A DNA stretch of 64,000 bases from positions 6,759,827 through 6,823,826 of the forward strand of contig LR746272.1 of the NCBI GenBank assembly GCA_902729315.2, read 5' to 3'. The notes under the pieces were generated by a model. It worked only from the letters and a program-made list of their open reading frames with translations. It was not told the origin of the DNA and made no database searches. A program made the translations under genes and the position numbers. Each line of letters starts with the position of its first letter. The stretch's first letter is position 1. This stretch comes from Spirodela intermedia (taxonomy: Eukaryota > Streptophyta > Magnoliopsida > Alismatales > Araceae). Below are positions 1 through 13,241 of this stretch, in pieces.

Positions 1-1592
1 AAGGATATTACTTTTGTCACCATTAGTTACACAGCATTTGTGGTGATCAATGTGTCAGATTTTTCTAAAGTTGGAGTTTGGCATATGAAATTGCTAGGAA
101 ATACTGTGGATCTCATGCAGTCCTTTTATTGTTAAGGAAGAGTAATTGCAAATCACGGCATAATAAAGTTGAGTCTGACGTAAATATTACTTCTCCTGAT
201 GTACTCTGCATCATCCCTCCTCCTATCCCCTCTGTAGCACTACTAGGTTTCTCTGGTGGGAAGCCAAACTTCTCCTCTTTCTAGTCTTAAGGTAAGAGAA
301 AAATCCTTTTCAGTCATTCCTTTCTTCTCATCTTTCCCAGCTATGTCTTCCTACCTGTCCTAGTGAATGGGATGTTTACGTTATTGCTTCCCCATTGAGC
401 TATATTTTTTTTTTTGTGTTTCTCGTTAAAGGAATCATTAATGGGTTACTTCTGATAAGTTTTAGCATCATGTTAAGCGTCACCACCTGTAAAAGTGTCA
501 CGCATCATTTGGTTGCCTGTCCATCTACTCAAGGCCCATTTTATTCACCATTTATACGGAAAGGCCCATGGTTTTTTTTTCTAGTCATTGCGAGGATATT
601 TTTAGCACTGTACTATTCCTCCCACTTTACTGCTTCATCCGCCACAATGGTTTTCGCCTAACACGAGAGTAATTGACGGAGAAGTTGTCTATGATCCTAG
701 TTGTTAATGCGAATTTGTGTCGTTATATTATTCACTTCTCCTGCTTACACAACTTTGGTGCAATACAAGCGAACCTTCACCAGTATTTCTCGTCCATTAG
801 CTAATGAACTTAAAAGGAATTCGTAAAATGGAATGAATCTAAGTCAATTGCAGCTTTTGCTCCAGCTCCTGGGTTATCCCTATCAGCAACCGATTTTTGT
901 ATATTAACATAACAATTGTGCATTCGTTTGAAAAATGTAGAAAAGGCCTTGGTATGTTTCAGTTCTTGACTGTTTTGACGTGTTTAGTTTACTCTGTGTT
1001 GAACTCTCTAGGATTGTTTTTCCTTTCTATCTGTTTCTTTTCACTGTATTTTCGTCCTCTGTCATTCCCTATGTTAAGTGGATCCATTAGACTGTTAACG
1101 GATCCACTTAAAGACTGATGTAATGGGCCTGGCCCATTAACTCATGTAACCTGTACTTAAGCGGGAAACCAAGATAATTGAGTTAATATTTTTGGGATTG
1201 CGGAAATTCTGCTCCAAGAAGTGGTGGTGACTGATTCATCTTCCTGGAAGAGGAGGATCGTGAAGATCGAATCCTTTCATTCTCCAAGTTGCAAGAATCT
1301 CAATCAAGATCAATTCTCAACAATCTGTATTATTAAAGACCAAAAGTAGCTAACAAGAAGAGTTTTCCATCGTGATGAATGCTATTCGTGAATTGACAAT
1401 GCTGAGGATCTTTCAACTTCACGGGATAACTGTTAGTTTTTTTTTTTTTTCTTCAACAAACTCTGCAGTGTTGCAACAGGGTTTAAGTTGTTTGTTCTAG
1501 ACATGAGAATTTTTCGCATTATCCGCCCTCTGGTACTCCAGTATTATATGATGTTTGATCATGCCCAAAATTGTCATTTCTATTGTTGCTAG
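1..1592 (+). other. Non-coding sequence upstream of the visible PDCD5 exons (intron or flank)
   Basis: No coding exon is recognisable here. The first PDCD5 exons, which should encode the charged N-terminal part, are not found and presumably lie left of the window. The sequence is AT-rich with scattered stops in all frames. It ends in a pyrimidine-rich tract and an AG acceptor at 1591-1592. A stretch from 1072 to 1322 starts TGTT, ends AACA and looks like a small solo LTR, but no target duplication is visible. Confidence 0.5.
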
Positions 1593-2008
1593 TTGCTCGG
1601 ATCGCTCTTGTGAAACCTGATAAGGCAAGGGGAGTTGAAGATCTCGTCCTCAGAGCTGCTCAGATGGGGCAGATTACAGAGAAGGTTGGAGGATAAGGAA
1701 ATTTTCAGTTGATGCATTTTTCTACTCCCGTCTGTTCATTCGACTGATCTCCCTGAATTTGTCTCATTTTCACCCCATCCATAGGTATCTGAAGAGAGGC
1801 TGATATCTTTGCTTGAGCAGATCAACACCCAAACGAGTAAACAGACTAAAGTTACAGTAAGTTCTCGATAAATGAGACATTCAACGCCATACAATTAGCA
1901 TGCCTGCCCTGTTTATTGAACTTGTAGTATATCATCGATTATGACAGACTTGAAAATTTTGTTCCTCAGATTCAGAGGCGTCGAAGTGTGCTTGAAGATG
2001 ATGATTAG
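1593..2008 (+). CDS. PDCD5: PDCD5 (programmed cell death protein 5 / TFAR19 family), 3' exons only
   Basis: Three exons can be read: 1593-1684, 1785-1856 and 1970-2008, ending in TAG at 2006-2008. They translate through ARIALVKPDKARGVEDLVLR, then the AAQMGQITEKV segment, SEERLISLLEQI, and the basic-then-acidic tail IQRRRSVLEDDD. This is the conserved C-terminal two thirds of the PDCD5 family, a small helical-bundle protein linked to apoptosis and chromatin or DNA binding in eukaryotes. Introns have GT-AG borders and phases agree (AAG|GTA, ACA|ATT). The first visible exon starts with two bases completing a codon begun upstream. The N-terminal exons are outside the window, so the gene is partial. 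Its 3' end faces the 3' end of NCA1 (convergent, about 1.6 kb apart). Identification rests on the motif string and the exact tail. Confidence 0.9.
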
Positions 2009-3615
2009 GAGGAAGTAAGGCGTTGTTATCTACATATCACTTGTGAAACTGAGCGGAAATCGGGGGTATTCAGCCTTCTATTTCATGATCTGTGGTCACC
2101 CAAGGTCGATTTTTTTTTAATGCATGGTTTGTGTTGTGAAACCATAAATGATGGATTTATCTTATGCAGTAGCAGCATGTCTTCGTTCAGTTTCATCTTA
2201 AAAATCTTATGTGTTCTTATTTTTTGGCATGCTTTCTTCGGTGTATCTTTTCTCAGAGGTTGAAGGGTTCCTGAGATTGTCTCGAGAACAGAAGGTAGAT
2301 TATTTTTTGAATGTTCAGGGGACATTGAATGAGGAGATGACCAATAAATATCCCTGGCCCCGGCTTCTGGCTCTTTTAATTGATCAGTTATTTTGCATAA
2401 AATTAGAATTGGGAATTTCTTTGAGCCTTACTAAAAAAAATAGGGCTATATGTATATATATATATATATATATATCTCTCTCTTCCGAATCCCCTTTATT
2501 TTACTCTTTTTGGCGGGTCTTTATTAATCTATTTTAGTCATTATTCAGTACTTAGAGTCAGAAAATGATTTTTGCCATCCTCAGTAGTCAAAATGCCTCT
2601 TCTATCCCTCTCCTTGAGCAGCTTGCAGTTCGTCAACTCCCTAATAAATGACGCAAACTCTGGTGCAATTATTTATTTCGTCTAAACTTTAGATACCCAT
2701 ATTAGAGTAATGTTGCCCTGAGACTGGATAGATCCAGAAGACTTTGATATGGGTTATGATTTCTGAGGGGTCTCCACGGGAATTATTTAATCCCCATTGG
2801 AACATGCTAGGAGTAATTCAAGGTGAGATCTTTTTATTTTGCTCGATTAAAACCTTACAGTCGTCAAGATCTCTCAATAACTTGCGTCAATCTTATTCAA
2901 TATCTTTACATTAAATAATAAGATGAAGCAATCTGTCAGAGATTTAAAACTATATTTTCAATCTATTTTATTAATTTCCCCTGTGAATCATGTAAAATTC
3001 CAAATGTGGCATGGAAGTGTAGTACTTGGACAGATTCTCTGGTCTAATGTTTTTTCTAACTTTAGCTCGAGAGAAAAAAAAAGAAAAAAGAAAACTTGGG
3101 CCCGTTGACTATCTGGGCCACTATTGACCTTACTACCTCCACAGATTTCGGAGCCTCAGCTGGTTTACCAATGGCTAAACTCCCCCCCTTAACCCCCATT
3201 AGAAAATCCCCTCTCTGTGTCTGAAGAATTAAGAGCTTTCTTGGTCTCCAGTCCCCAGAATCATCAACGAGCCTCTCTGCTTGTTTACCATCATCTCTAG
3301 TAAAAAGCTCCCCGAGAAATAAAAGAACCCTAAAAATAATTATACCCAAGTATGAGAGATATATGGCCTGAAGCATTAGCCCTTGGTGAAACTGATCGAA
3401 CCATACAGATTATGATACATGTAGAAGGGATTATTGGCTATTGCTTGCTTGCAACTAGTAGAAGCTTCGCCATTACAGCAGTAAACGCCCAAGGACAAGG
3501 TGACAGCTTCAGGCTCCTCTTAGTTCACCAACTGAAGTGGAGATGGCGACGATGAGGAAGGCCGGACATGGCTTCTGGCTTCTGGCTTCTGGCTTCTGGG
3601 GAAGGGGAAGGGGAA
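2009..3615. other. Convergent intergenic region between PDCD5 and NCA1
   Basis: This holds the 3' UTRs of the two converging genes. A short (TA)n microsatellite lies at about 2452-2475. There is an adenine/purine-rich run near 3068-3095. A short tandem of ttctggc units lies near 3570-3597, just past the NCA1 stop. No further gene is seen. Confidence 0.5.
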
Positions 3616-6600
3616 TCAGACAGAGAGAGTGGGGAGAGGGCTCTGCTTGTCTGTGAGCTGGCTGCGGAGGAACTCGAGAATGGAATTCCTCTGTGAACAC
3701 GAGCAATATAGAAGCCTAAGTTAATACAAGTGTAGAGAGAGAGAAAGGGATGTATGTATAGAGAGATGATAGAGGCATGCCGCCCATTACCCGTTGCTCC
3801 AAGTGGGCTTCGCTAGGGTTCAGCTTCAATGGTTCGAGGCATTCAATCGCTTCCTTGAACCCATCGATTGCGGCATCTTCGTTCCCGAGATTTCGATCCG
3901 TGTCGGCAATCTTGGCAAGGGAAATCGCTACATCCAAAACCTGGGTTTAAAAAAAAACCATAAATAAAACCATAAGTAAACCAACATAAGGATTATTTAG
4001 TAAAGTTTTTATCTTGGGTGATGAGAGGATTGATTTAATAAGCGTTTCCAAGATCATGGGCTTTCAATCCGAGATGATCAATTCGAAAAGAAGAAGAGGA
4101 GGAAAACCATGAAACAGCTATTGATGGTTATTATGATCGATCGCTTGATGAGGATTGTCATAAGTAGAATGGCATTTCAAATTCCTGACCACAAATCAAG
4201 AACAGGGAAGAAGAAGAAGTAACAGGATATCAACGTCAGAATCTATTTGAATTTTGGCAGGCTTTTCTAAAAAGATCTGGTTTTAGTCGAAACTTTGAAG
4301 GAGATCAATGAGAACATGGAAGTGATGCACGAGGTGCCTAAATTTAACGAAATATAGTCTTCAACAAGTTTATGATTTTAAAAAAATCATCTTGAATTGT
4401 AATTTGCATTTCAAATTATCTACTCCAATGAAAATTCTCAATCCGCATACTAGGGCAAGGTTTTGTCCAGAAAACTATGGTTTTAATTGAAATTTTTTTT
4501 CCACCTTGGCCTAGAAACCAGATGACTGAAAAGCAACGAACATCAACATTCCATTCCTAAAAGAGAACAGCTTCCAGCATCATCAAGCAATTTCTTGCAA
4601 CAAACGATATGTTCATAATTCGTAAAAAAAAAAAAGTAAAAAAAAAAAATTAAAGATTGCGGAATTTCATGCCCTATACTATGTTTACAATCCAAGCCAT
4701 GAAGGAACCCTCTTTCATCAACCCAGATTTCAAGAGCATAACCCTAAATGCATAACTATTGTGCACCGTCACAAAAATAAATCCATCTTTACCATGCAAG
4801 ATTAATATGATGGGTACAACAGCGACCCTTCCATGAACAAAGATATTCGGTAGGTTTCCCATCAGATTGAAAGTCTCATCACACACTTCTTCTTCAGCTT
4901 TTCACTCTCACTTTACATCAAACCGAAGCAAAAGACTGGTAAAATAGTAGTTTAGTCATATTTCTGTTTGGGGGTGTGGTACAGTGCAATTTGTGGAATT
5001 TGAGAAAGTAAAAGGTGAGTGTGAAATAAGGAAATCTACAGACTTGAAAGAAGAAAGAACATCCATTTTAAGATGGATACAATAGAGAGGAAAGTAATGA
5101 CAACTAACTTCCTGACCTGCGACAGGACATTGGGATGCTGCTTGACTGCACTACGCCGGAGATCCAAGGATTGTGAATAGGAAGCTCTTGCAGCTTGCAG
5201 GTCGGCATCATAATATTTGAGATCTCCAATTTTGTTAAGTGAGACAGAAAGCGTATGCACCACCTGTAAAAGGCCGCAGTCACCATACAAAAATCAGCAA
5301 GACCGCTATTGCCATAAGATGGATGTACCGATATCTATGCGAAAGTAAGCAAGAAGGGGAAAGTGAGGGGAGAGAGAATAGAATAAAATCATTATAGCTT
5401 GTCCTTTTCCCCTTGGAGTCGTTTGAGGTGACAAGCTTCTACAGGTTCATGCTCGTGCGTTTTCTTTGAAAGAATGTTCCAGAGAAAGCGTTTCAGCATC
5501 CCCCCATCCAGTTATGGTACAGAAACTAGAGGGATGATCTAAACCATAGGCGAGAGAATGGCAGACTGCATTAACCTCGAGATCTTTAGAAGGCAGCTTC
5601 GAAAGAAACTTGACACTTTCTTCAAAATAAGAAACCGCGGAGCTGGAATCTCCCATTGCCCGACTGCAAGATACCACATATGAGACAATATATTTGTCAG
5701 CACATGATTTTAAAGCTTTTTATGAAATTTATAAACCAATATATAGAATTAATGAAGAATACATAGAAGAATGATAGATTTTACTCAGAATGTATGCGTC
5801 AAAGAATCTGACACGAAACAGCATGACCTTTCACGAACCTTCAGGTTGACAAAACACTAAAGGGAAAGGGAAGGAGAACATAAAGCACAGCATGTCGCGT
5901 ATACAACGATTAACTAAGTAAATAAGCCAAGTGAAAAAGCTTTAACATAAAAAACTACCTGCCCTAAACATCAGTAAATTGGGCAATCAGTTACGATCTT
6001 TAAAATATATAACATTAAAGGTCAAGATTAACCATGACAAGAAGGAATCCATTTGCTGGCTCATCAAACAAGGCTTTCAGGGCCATTGCATTACCAGAAA
6101 TTTGTGGCCTGTAGTCCGAATGATATTTGGCCACATCAAAAGGCTGTGAATCTAAGATAAACACAAGTATTATAAAAACAAAAAAATAGACGCAATACCA
6201 GCAATCTCCGAGCATCCCGAGAACAGCCCCAAGTTGTGAGCATAGCTCTGCAGTGCTCCCCAACCTATCCAACTGCTCATTGATGTCATCTGCACAAAGA
6301 GTAAGCCTGGCTTTTGCACTTTCGAAATTTCGGGCACGGAATGCCTGCATGAGTCATAACAGTAATCATATTTTTTTAATTTCTAAAATATGAAAAAAAT
6401 CATTAATAGTGTCATATATCTAGGATTAAGTCTTCCTCAGAACTCACCCTCATTGCATGTTGTACCAAGAAAGAACCCCTCTCTAGTGAAATGTCCTCAT
6501 AAATCACTTTTTTTTGTTCATCTCCAACTATGCTTGTATCTTCGTCAACCTGGGACCTCTTGATTCTAGCATGACCTTCGATAAAGCAGTCAACAATAGA

Positions 6601-6993
6601 CTGCAGTTCTGAGTCAGGCTCGATTCTCTCGATGTCAGCACCACATAATGGGCAATCGTTAAAGCGAGAGATGCATGCTCTGCACAGAAACCATTAATAA
6701 GTTTTCACTCAATTAAGAGACATATAAGGGATAACCATCGCCAATACTCACTTGCAAAATTTATGAGAACAAGGAATGCACTTGCTGCTCTCAAACAGAA
6801 GGGCTTGGCATATCACGCAGCTGAGAGGACCCAACTTAAATGTATGGGAATCATAGCCAAATGGACATTTTGGGGAAATAACACCCTTTTTATCACCATA
6901 TTCTGCCTCATGTTTGTCTTGCTTTTCCTCTATTTTCCTAGGACAATGCTCACCAGCGCGGGCTACATTAGCAAAAGGACAGAGAGAACTCAT
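3616..6993 (-). CDS. NCA1: NCA1-type RING/TPR protein (NO CATALASE ACTIVITY 1), catalase chaperone
   Basis: Seven coding exons on the minus strand: 6993-6752, 6679-6448, 6344-6199, 5663-5576, 5263-5117, 3940-3791 and 3690-3616. They sum to 1080 nt, giving 359 aa plus TGA (3618-3616) with all phases consistent. Residues about 59-93 form a C3HC4 RING (CVIC, then CIPCSHKFC, then CPLC). Then come GHARIKRS, ERGSFLVQ, LGAVLGMLGDC, HTLSVSLNKIGDLKYYD and LDVAISLAKIADTDR, which form TPR-like helical repeats to the C-terminus. RING plus TPR in this order and length is the NCA1 family. In Arabidopsis NCA1 is a chaperone that binds and activates catalase in the cytosol and so supports peroxide tolerance. 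The start ATG lies just after the acceptor of a long 5'-UTR intron. The C-terminal tail after LEFLRSQLTDK is short and low in complexity. Family identity is confident; function is by homology. Confidence 0.93.
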
Positions 6994-9116
6994 CTTCTTT
7001 GAAAGTCCCTGAATATATAAACAAAAGATGGTTAATTATGTACAGATTAGAGCCAGTTTTCAGGTATGAAGAAAAACTAGGAAAAATGATACGATGTTCA
7101 CACCCACAGAGAACTTTTGACAGTTGGAAAGCATTGCTAATGGGACCAAAATCAAATTCTCGCAAACTTATTTGTGGCTTCAACATCAATCATGGAAACA
7201 GAGTAAATACTTTTAAAGATATCAGAATGGGGAACAGGATTCTCGGTAATGGAGTCTTTTTACCTCCTCCTAGCCCCATCCTAGTCAAGTATCATGTTCT
7301 GTTCATCTATATCCGCGTTCAAGTTTGGCTTTATAGCCTGATGATCCACACCACCATCAAGGTAACCACAGCTGTCCCCACCACTGCAGTAATTCCTCTT
7401 GACTCTGGCTGGTCATCTGCCTTCGATTTGGATGCATTTATTTCTAATCACGTCCAGAATTCAAGGTAGAAATGTCTCGTCTTTATGAACAAATATGCCC
7501 CCATGAAACACTGTCTAAGTATACTCTAATGCACAGAGATTTCTCCATGATAGATCGAGCAATCGTGTCTCTTCCTTCGAGGAACATTACGTGGTTGAAT
7601 GGAATCTGATAATACCATTATTTAATGATAGGTTTTGTACAAGATTTGATCTAGACTGTAATCTTCACTTGGATACTGCAAAGCCTACCTTACGAACTGG
7701 AGACTATACTTATGCTAATGAAAGTTTTCTTTCCCACAGCTGGTTGGGGTTTGAAGCGCCTAAATTTATAGAAGTCTAGATGATAACTATCTTAAGTTGC
7801 ATTCTGGGGCCATTGATGAAGCAAGACCAATTAGTATTGCCACTTGGAACCTTATGCCACCAACAGTCAGACGTTGGATTTTCCAAATCACCTTTGGCAG
7901 AATCTACCAGGAAAAATGGCATCATTTGACTTCATATCCCTTTGGTTGTCATAGCATCCTCTGGGAAAGGCCAGGATGAAACAGCAGATAACATATAATC
8001 AAGATAATGTCCTTTTCAACCATCTAATCAGATGCCATCATCAATATCTACCAAATCTCAAATGATAAGATTAAGTGATCCCTTTCATGCCAATTCAGTC
8101 CTTCAATACAGCTTTTACAAACGCACCTAATTTCGCATATTCATTTAAATGATTTAAGCATTATTTGGGGGCTCTAATCAAGGTAATGTTGATTTAACAG
8201 AGAAGGTAATCACTTTCATATAATTTTTTTAGATATGATATCTATAATTTCCTGCGCATCTATCTAAATATCATCCTGTAGCCATCCTTATCTTCCTACC
8301 ATACAAACAAGCTTCACCAAAATGAAGGCCAATTTCTCATAATATAATAAATTTTAAGCATAATTAAGGAATATTGAGATACTCTGTCAATTTAAAATAA
8401 AACGTATTGGGTCAATCCAATGGAATCGTTAAACTATAAGGCTGCAATAGGACTATCAGGTAAGAAGCTTTTAGACTGTACTAGAGCAGCCATGGGTTTT
8501 AGTTATTTTATTTTCCTATTTAAAGTATAAATGAGATTGTTGCTCATGCATTAAAGTTCAACGAATGCACGCACCTCAAAAAGAGCTCTAAAAAGTACGT
8601 AAAAACACAAAAATATTAAAAATTTAATGATTTATAAACACAAAAAATGGTGAAAACGACCGAAAATTGCATGAGAGAAAGCGCCACAACCATCAAAGGG
8701 GCGTAAGGAAATCAAATGTACAAGATAACACGAGAGCCAACACCTATCCCCATTGATTCCAGGGAAACATTCAATTCACTAGTCCAGAAATATGATTCAC
8801 TTCTTTTCAGAAAAGATAACCACTTCTCAGCGCTCCTTTCCAGTTCAAACGTACGAAGAGCAACGAATCCGTTAAAACGGGGCCCCCACGGAATTCTCCC
8901 CTGTTCCGGAAATTCCGCCGCCATCACCATCCTCAACATTCCCCAGCCCCAAAAACATCTTCCTTACCCTCCAGCGACGAGATCACAGGTCATAACACAG
9001 AGACCTACAACCTTACCCATCTCTCCTCCGTTCACCGACAAACAAGCTACAAAGAAGCGGCGGATAGAAAACCTTCAATCCGATCATAGAAACCCATCGA
9101 GATGGCCGGAGCATAC
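6994..9116 (-). other. 5'-UTR intron of NCA1
   Basis: The NCA1 start codon is preceded on the minus strand by an acceptor (ttcag then 16 bases to the ATG). A good donor, AAAG|GTATGC, lies at 9117/9116 at the end of a GC-rich leader. The 2.1 kb between them is AT-rich with no recognisable exon. The intron assignment is inferred from these splice signals. Confidence 0.55.
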
Positions 9117-9235
9117 CTTTCTCCGGAGACGAGCGGCGGTGGGATCCTCTCCCTCCGACCCCTCCTGCGTTCCCCCTTCGCCTATCAATCCCCCCCCTCC
9201 ACACGGTCCCTTCTTCTTCTCTGCACCTCATGTCG
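9117..9235 (-). promoter_or_regulatory. Probable NCA1 leader exon and start of its promoter
   Basis: This is a GC-rich block without a conserved protein, ending in a consensus donor at 9117. It sits at the boundary between the long AT-rich intron and the upstream tandem repeats. It fits a non-coding first exon of NCA1. The transcription start was not measured; the right border is approximate. Confidence 0.45.
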
Positions 9236-9248
9236 CCTGAAACGCAAG

Positions 9249-9975
9249 GATCTGTTACACATATACACCTCTATTAATGGATAAATTACATAAAAGCTTC
9301 CTTAAGATAGATTTTGTGTACATTGAGTCACCCACCTGCCACAGAAAGGCGGCTAGTTCAAATATTTGGATATATACACAAATACTGTTTCGTAGGTCTT
9401 ATTTAAGATATATTATCTAAATATAGGCGTCCTGAGCGACAAGTGGAGCGCTTTCTTGATGGAGGGTCATCCTCACAACAAAATCGGCGGCCCAAATCCA
9501 ATGATCTGTTACAAATATATATCTCTATTTTCTAATAAAGTACAAGAAAACCTACTTAATATGGATTTTGTGTACATATCCTCGCCTACGTCCCGTAGAA
9601 AGGCACCTAATTCAAATACCTGGGGGTCTATACACAAATATTTTTTCATTGATCTCATTTTTCAAATATTATTTAAATAAAGGGGTCTCAACGCCGCAGT
9701 TTCTTGGGGAGTCATCCTCATAGCAGATTCGGAGGCCCAAATCCAATGATCTTTACACGTATATCTCCATTTTCGAATAAAGTACAAGAAGGCCTCCTTA
9801 ATATGGATTTTGTGTGCATAACCTCGCCTATACGCCGAAGAAAGGCGCCTAGTTCAAATACCCAGGGGTACATACACAAGTATCTGATCATGGGTCGTCT
9901 TTTAAAATATGATTTAAATAAAGGGGTCCCAACGCCGCGATTTCTTGGGGGGTCATCCTCGTAGCAGAATCAGAA
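9249..9975. repeat. Tandem repeat, about 3 copies of a 245-254 bp unit
   Basis: The landmark gatctgttac... or gatctttacac... occurs at 9249, 9503 and 9748, a spacing of 254 and 245 bp. Around it each copy repeats the same order: a cacatatacacctctatt-like or tacaaatatatatctc-like block, then agattttgtgtacat, then an aaaggcgcctagttcaaata-like block, a tacacaaata block, and finally the gtcatcctc...gcagattcgg...cccaaatcc segment. Copies 2 and 3 are closest; copy 1 is more diverged. The array abuts the NCA1 leader, so it occupies that gene's promoter. Confidence 0.85.
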
Positions 9976-10700
9976 GGCAAACGGATTCCGGCCTTGCTGA
10001 GGCCCAATTTCATTGGCATTTGATCCATTATGAGGCCAAACTTTGCATAATACGATTTGGGCCAAATGCGCCTGTTCGCCTGGGCCCATATTCGTGGGCA
10101 GACAGGACTTTCCGTACTTAAGAAAATTGACACACAAAGGAAGCCCAGACCAAGATCTAAATCGAGGAATCAGACCCAAACGGGATGAGATTCCATTGTA
10201 GTACCGGGGAAATTTTATGAGAAAAATATTAATTATAATTTATTTTCTATTTAAGAGAAATACTTTTATGTGATATCGGAAACACTTTCCAATATTTTAT
10301 ATTAAAATAAGAAATAAATAATAATAATTTGGTAGTCAGAAATCTCCGGGTTCTCTGGAAGACTCAGTAATTATCATTTATATCAGTTATCAAGAACACA
10401 AAAATTACTAACAAAAAATCCTATTTTTAATCAAAGGGAAAAAAAAAAAAAAGTACCCACCGAAACCCTGGACATGATCCTAGAAAACCGGTTAAAAACT
10501 GTTTGGGGGAAGGCTGATGATCAAGGATGAGCAGCTTGGATTGTTGCAGAATCACTTACACTTTCTAAGATGAACTCTTTAATGGTGGGAGAATATTTAC
10601 TAGAGACTGTGGAGAGAGAGTCAACCATCGGCAGGTATTAGAAATGAATTGGTTTCAGGAAAATATGGGATTACTTGAGGGATAATCTATGAAAATAATC
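9976..10700. other. Intergenic sequence without a recognised gene
   Basis: AT-rich sequence containing the 3' flank of the downstream minus-strand coiled-coil gene. Nothing else is supported. Confidence 0.4.
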
Positions 10701-10953
10701 TCAGGTTTCGTTGGTAGGATTTATTGGAGCCTCTGTTGGTCTGCTGATGGGCTGTCGATCTGACTGATCCGGTTTGGAATCCTCTGGTTTGGCCTCGATG
10801 ATGCTTGCGATTCTGCAAGATGGTGGTATTTACATGAGAAATTCAGGGCTTTTGTATGAGAAATGAAGCAAACAGAAATCATGTACAGAAATCAGGCAGA
10901 GAGATACTACTGAAACGAGAGGGTATGTGGTCAAGAAGGTCCAACCTCTCTCT

Positions 10954-10993
<40 letters not shown>

Positions 10994-13241
10994 TCGACAC
11001 TCATGGTTTGAGGTTACTGTCTAATGGGTACTTTATGAAATCAGATAGAAAGAACAAGGTAAAGCCTCAAGAAGAATCAACTGACCTCCTCCGGGTTCTG
11101 GAAATGTCCCCAAGAATCAGTGATGCCTGCTGGACCCTGGAACTCCTCTGCTCTTGCTCATTTTCCATCAACAAAGTCGACGATTTTAAGAGCAAGGTGA
11201 GATCAGTTTCAGCTTCCCTGAGATGCCCATCAACATGCCACAGAAAATCATCGAAACAGGCTATTTCCCTCAAGAAATTCCCTTTTTCATCGCCGTCCAT
11301 TGAACTGCTTCTTCCAGTTTCCTCATCAAGATGCTGTAGATTCTCCCGGGCTGCATCTATCTCATCGTCAAGGCGTGAATTAATTTTAATTTGCCCACCC
11401 ATTTTTGAATCCTCCTCAGCAGCATCACCAGGAGAGATTGGATTAATAAGTTCACTCGCATTTGCATCTTCCCCAACAGATTCACTGGGAGAGCTTGAAT
11501 TAATAAGAACACTCCCATCTGAATCTTCCCCGACCTCATCACTTGGGGAGATGATGTGAACTGGTTGCTGAGCATCATCTATGCTAAATTTCATGTGGGT
11601 GAGGTTTCCAATTAATTGCTCCTCCTTCAGAGATATTGCCTGAACATGAATTACGGACTTGATACATCAAAAGGAGAGCCCAAGAACTAATAAAATCTTC
11701 TGTTTATGGTAGAGTGAAAGAGAGGGCTGAAGAACCCTTCTCAATTTTGACCCAAAAACTAAAAAAAATTCAGTTTATGGCAGAGTACATAATTAAAGAT
11801 GAAGAATGCAGGTTAATAACGGCAAATGCAGGTTAATAACATGTGGGGCAATTCTCAAGGAAAAAGATGAAGAAATGGAGAGGCTAAAAATTTAACATTT
11901 GGATCCTTTAGATCCAGATATGAAATTTCAGGACATGCTCGGTTGGTTCAGGTGTTCTGGATGGTCAGATGCGGTGGAGCCTACCATGATTTCCGTATAT
12001 CAGTATGTTTTACAGGAAAGTTAATCATAAAAAGAAAAATAAAACCATGGATGAAGGTTAAGTGGAATGCAGCAGCAGCTGGAATATTTTCATTTTTATT
12101 AATATTTGATGATCAGGTATTTTTGATGATTCGATCAAAGAAAAAAAAAAAAACTGTGACTTGGAAACATTCAGATTTAAAGAAGGCGATCATCTGGGTA
12201 CAAGCCAAAATAAAGAAAATAGCCAAACAGTAATCACTATGAGACGAACAAAATTAGCTCATGAATTCCTGGGTAGTTAAATTTGATTTTAATTTAAATT
12301 TTAGTTTTAATTCAACGAATGCATCAACTTGAAGAAAACCGAGAAATATCTCCAGATGCACAAATTTAGCTCATGAATTCCTGGGTAGTTAAATTTGATT
12401 TTAATTTTAATTTAAGTTCTAATTCTGTGAATGCATCAACTTCAAGAAAACCTAGATTATTTTCACCACTGGATTGAAAAGTAAGTGTATGGGATTCAAG
12501 ATACGAGTAGAATCTAATGGGAAGCATTGAAAAGAACAACGTAAGGAAGCCCTAGTTTTATAGGTCAGATATGAGGGTTCAGAATCACAGCAAGTTCTGT
12601 ACCTCATTAAGCTTTGAAGAAAGTTCGTCAAGCAACTCGATGCGGTTCTTCGACCTATCCAAAGCTTGCATCACCTTCTTCTTCTGTAGGAGCAGTTCTC
12701 TAGCTTCATTTTCTTTGCCATTCTGAATATCGACTGCCGCTCGTCTACGGAGCTTCTCAGCCGCCTCAGACAACCGCAGGAGCCTGAGCCTCGCGCTGTT
12801 GGCTGAACAGAGGAGAACATCACAGAACATGAGGGGAAATCCACCCTATCAACCAACAAGATCACAGTGAATGCGCGAAGAGAATCTGTAGTTTCTATGC
12901 TAAGATACAATTATCGAAGAATTTTATGTTTGTTGTGCATTCAAAGAGGGAAATCGACCAGCCGTCACGATTGCAGATGGTTCATGCGAACATCGTGAAC
13001 GAGAAGAGAAGCGAAGAAGAAGCGAAAACCAACCTTTCGACCTCGTCAGCTCGGCTTCCTCTCGAAGCAGGTCGAGTTGGGTTCTCAGCTTCTCTGTCCC
13101 GCTGCTGCTACTTCCGCTCGCCGGAGCTCCAACTCCCGCTATCACTAGGAATGGCGTCGTTCCCCTCCTCTTCCGCCCTCCGCTGCCCCACCCAGACGGG
13201 AAGATGCCACCTGTCTTCACCCATCCGAAGCTCGAAATCAT
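10701..13241 (-). CDS. Coiled-coil protein of unknown function
   Basis: Four exons: 13241-13034, 12802-12603, 11639-11086 and 10812-10701. They sum to 1074 nt, giving 357 aa and a TGA at 10703-10701; every junction keeps phase. The N-terminus is glycine- and serine-rich. Helical coiled-coil segments follow: EKLRTQLDLLREEAELTRSK, then LRLLRLSEAAEKLRRRAA, then MQALDRSKNRIELLDELSSK, then AISLKEEQLIGNLT. Next is an acidic serine-rich middle with repeated SPSD/SPSE/SPGD motifs, a helical stretch (FLREIACFDDFLWHVDGHLR) and a proline-rich tail. I chose the ATG at 13241 because GA-rich leader-like sequence lies before it; an in-frame ATG at 13322 would add 27 residues. No catalytic motif or membrane segment is visible. 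I do not recognise a named family. The full structure argues for a real gene. Confidence 0.8.
10943..10992. repeat. (CT)n microsatellite
   Basis: An almost pure CT dinucleotide run in the last intron of the coiled-coil gene, close to the 3' splice region. Confidence 0.9.

Noticed and set aside
1072-1322. LTR-like segment starting TGTT and ending AACA upstream of PDCD5 exons
   Set aside because: The flanking five bases (cccta and atctg) do not match, and no second copy exists in the window.
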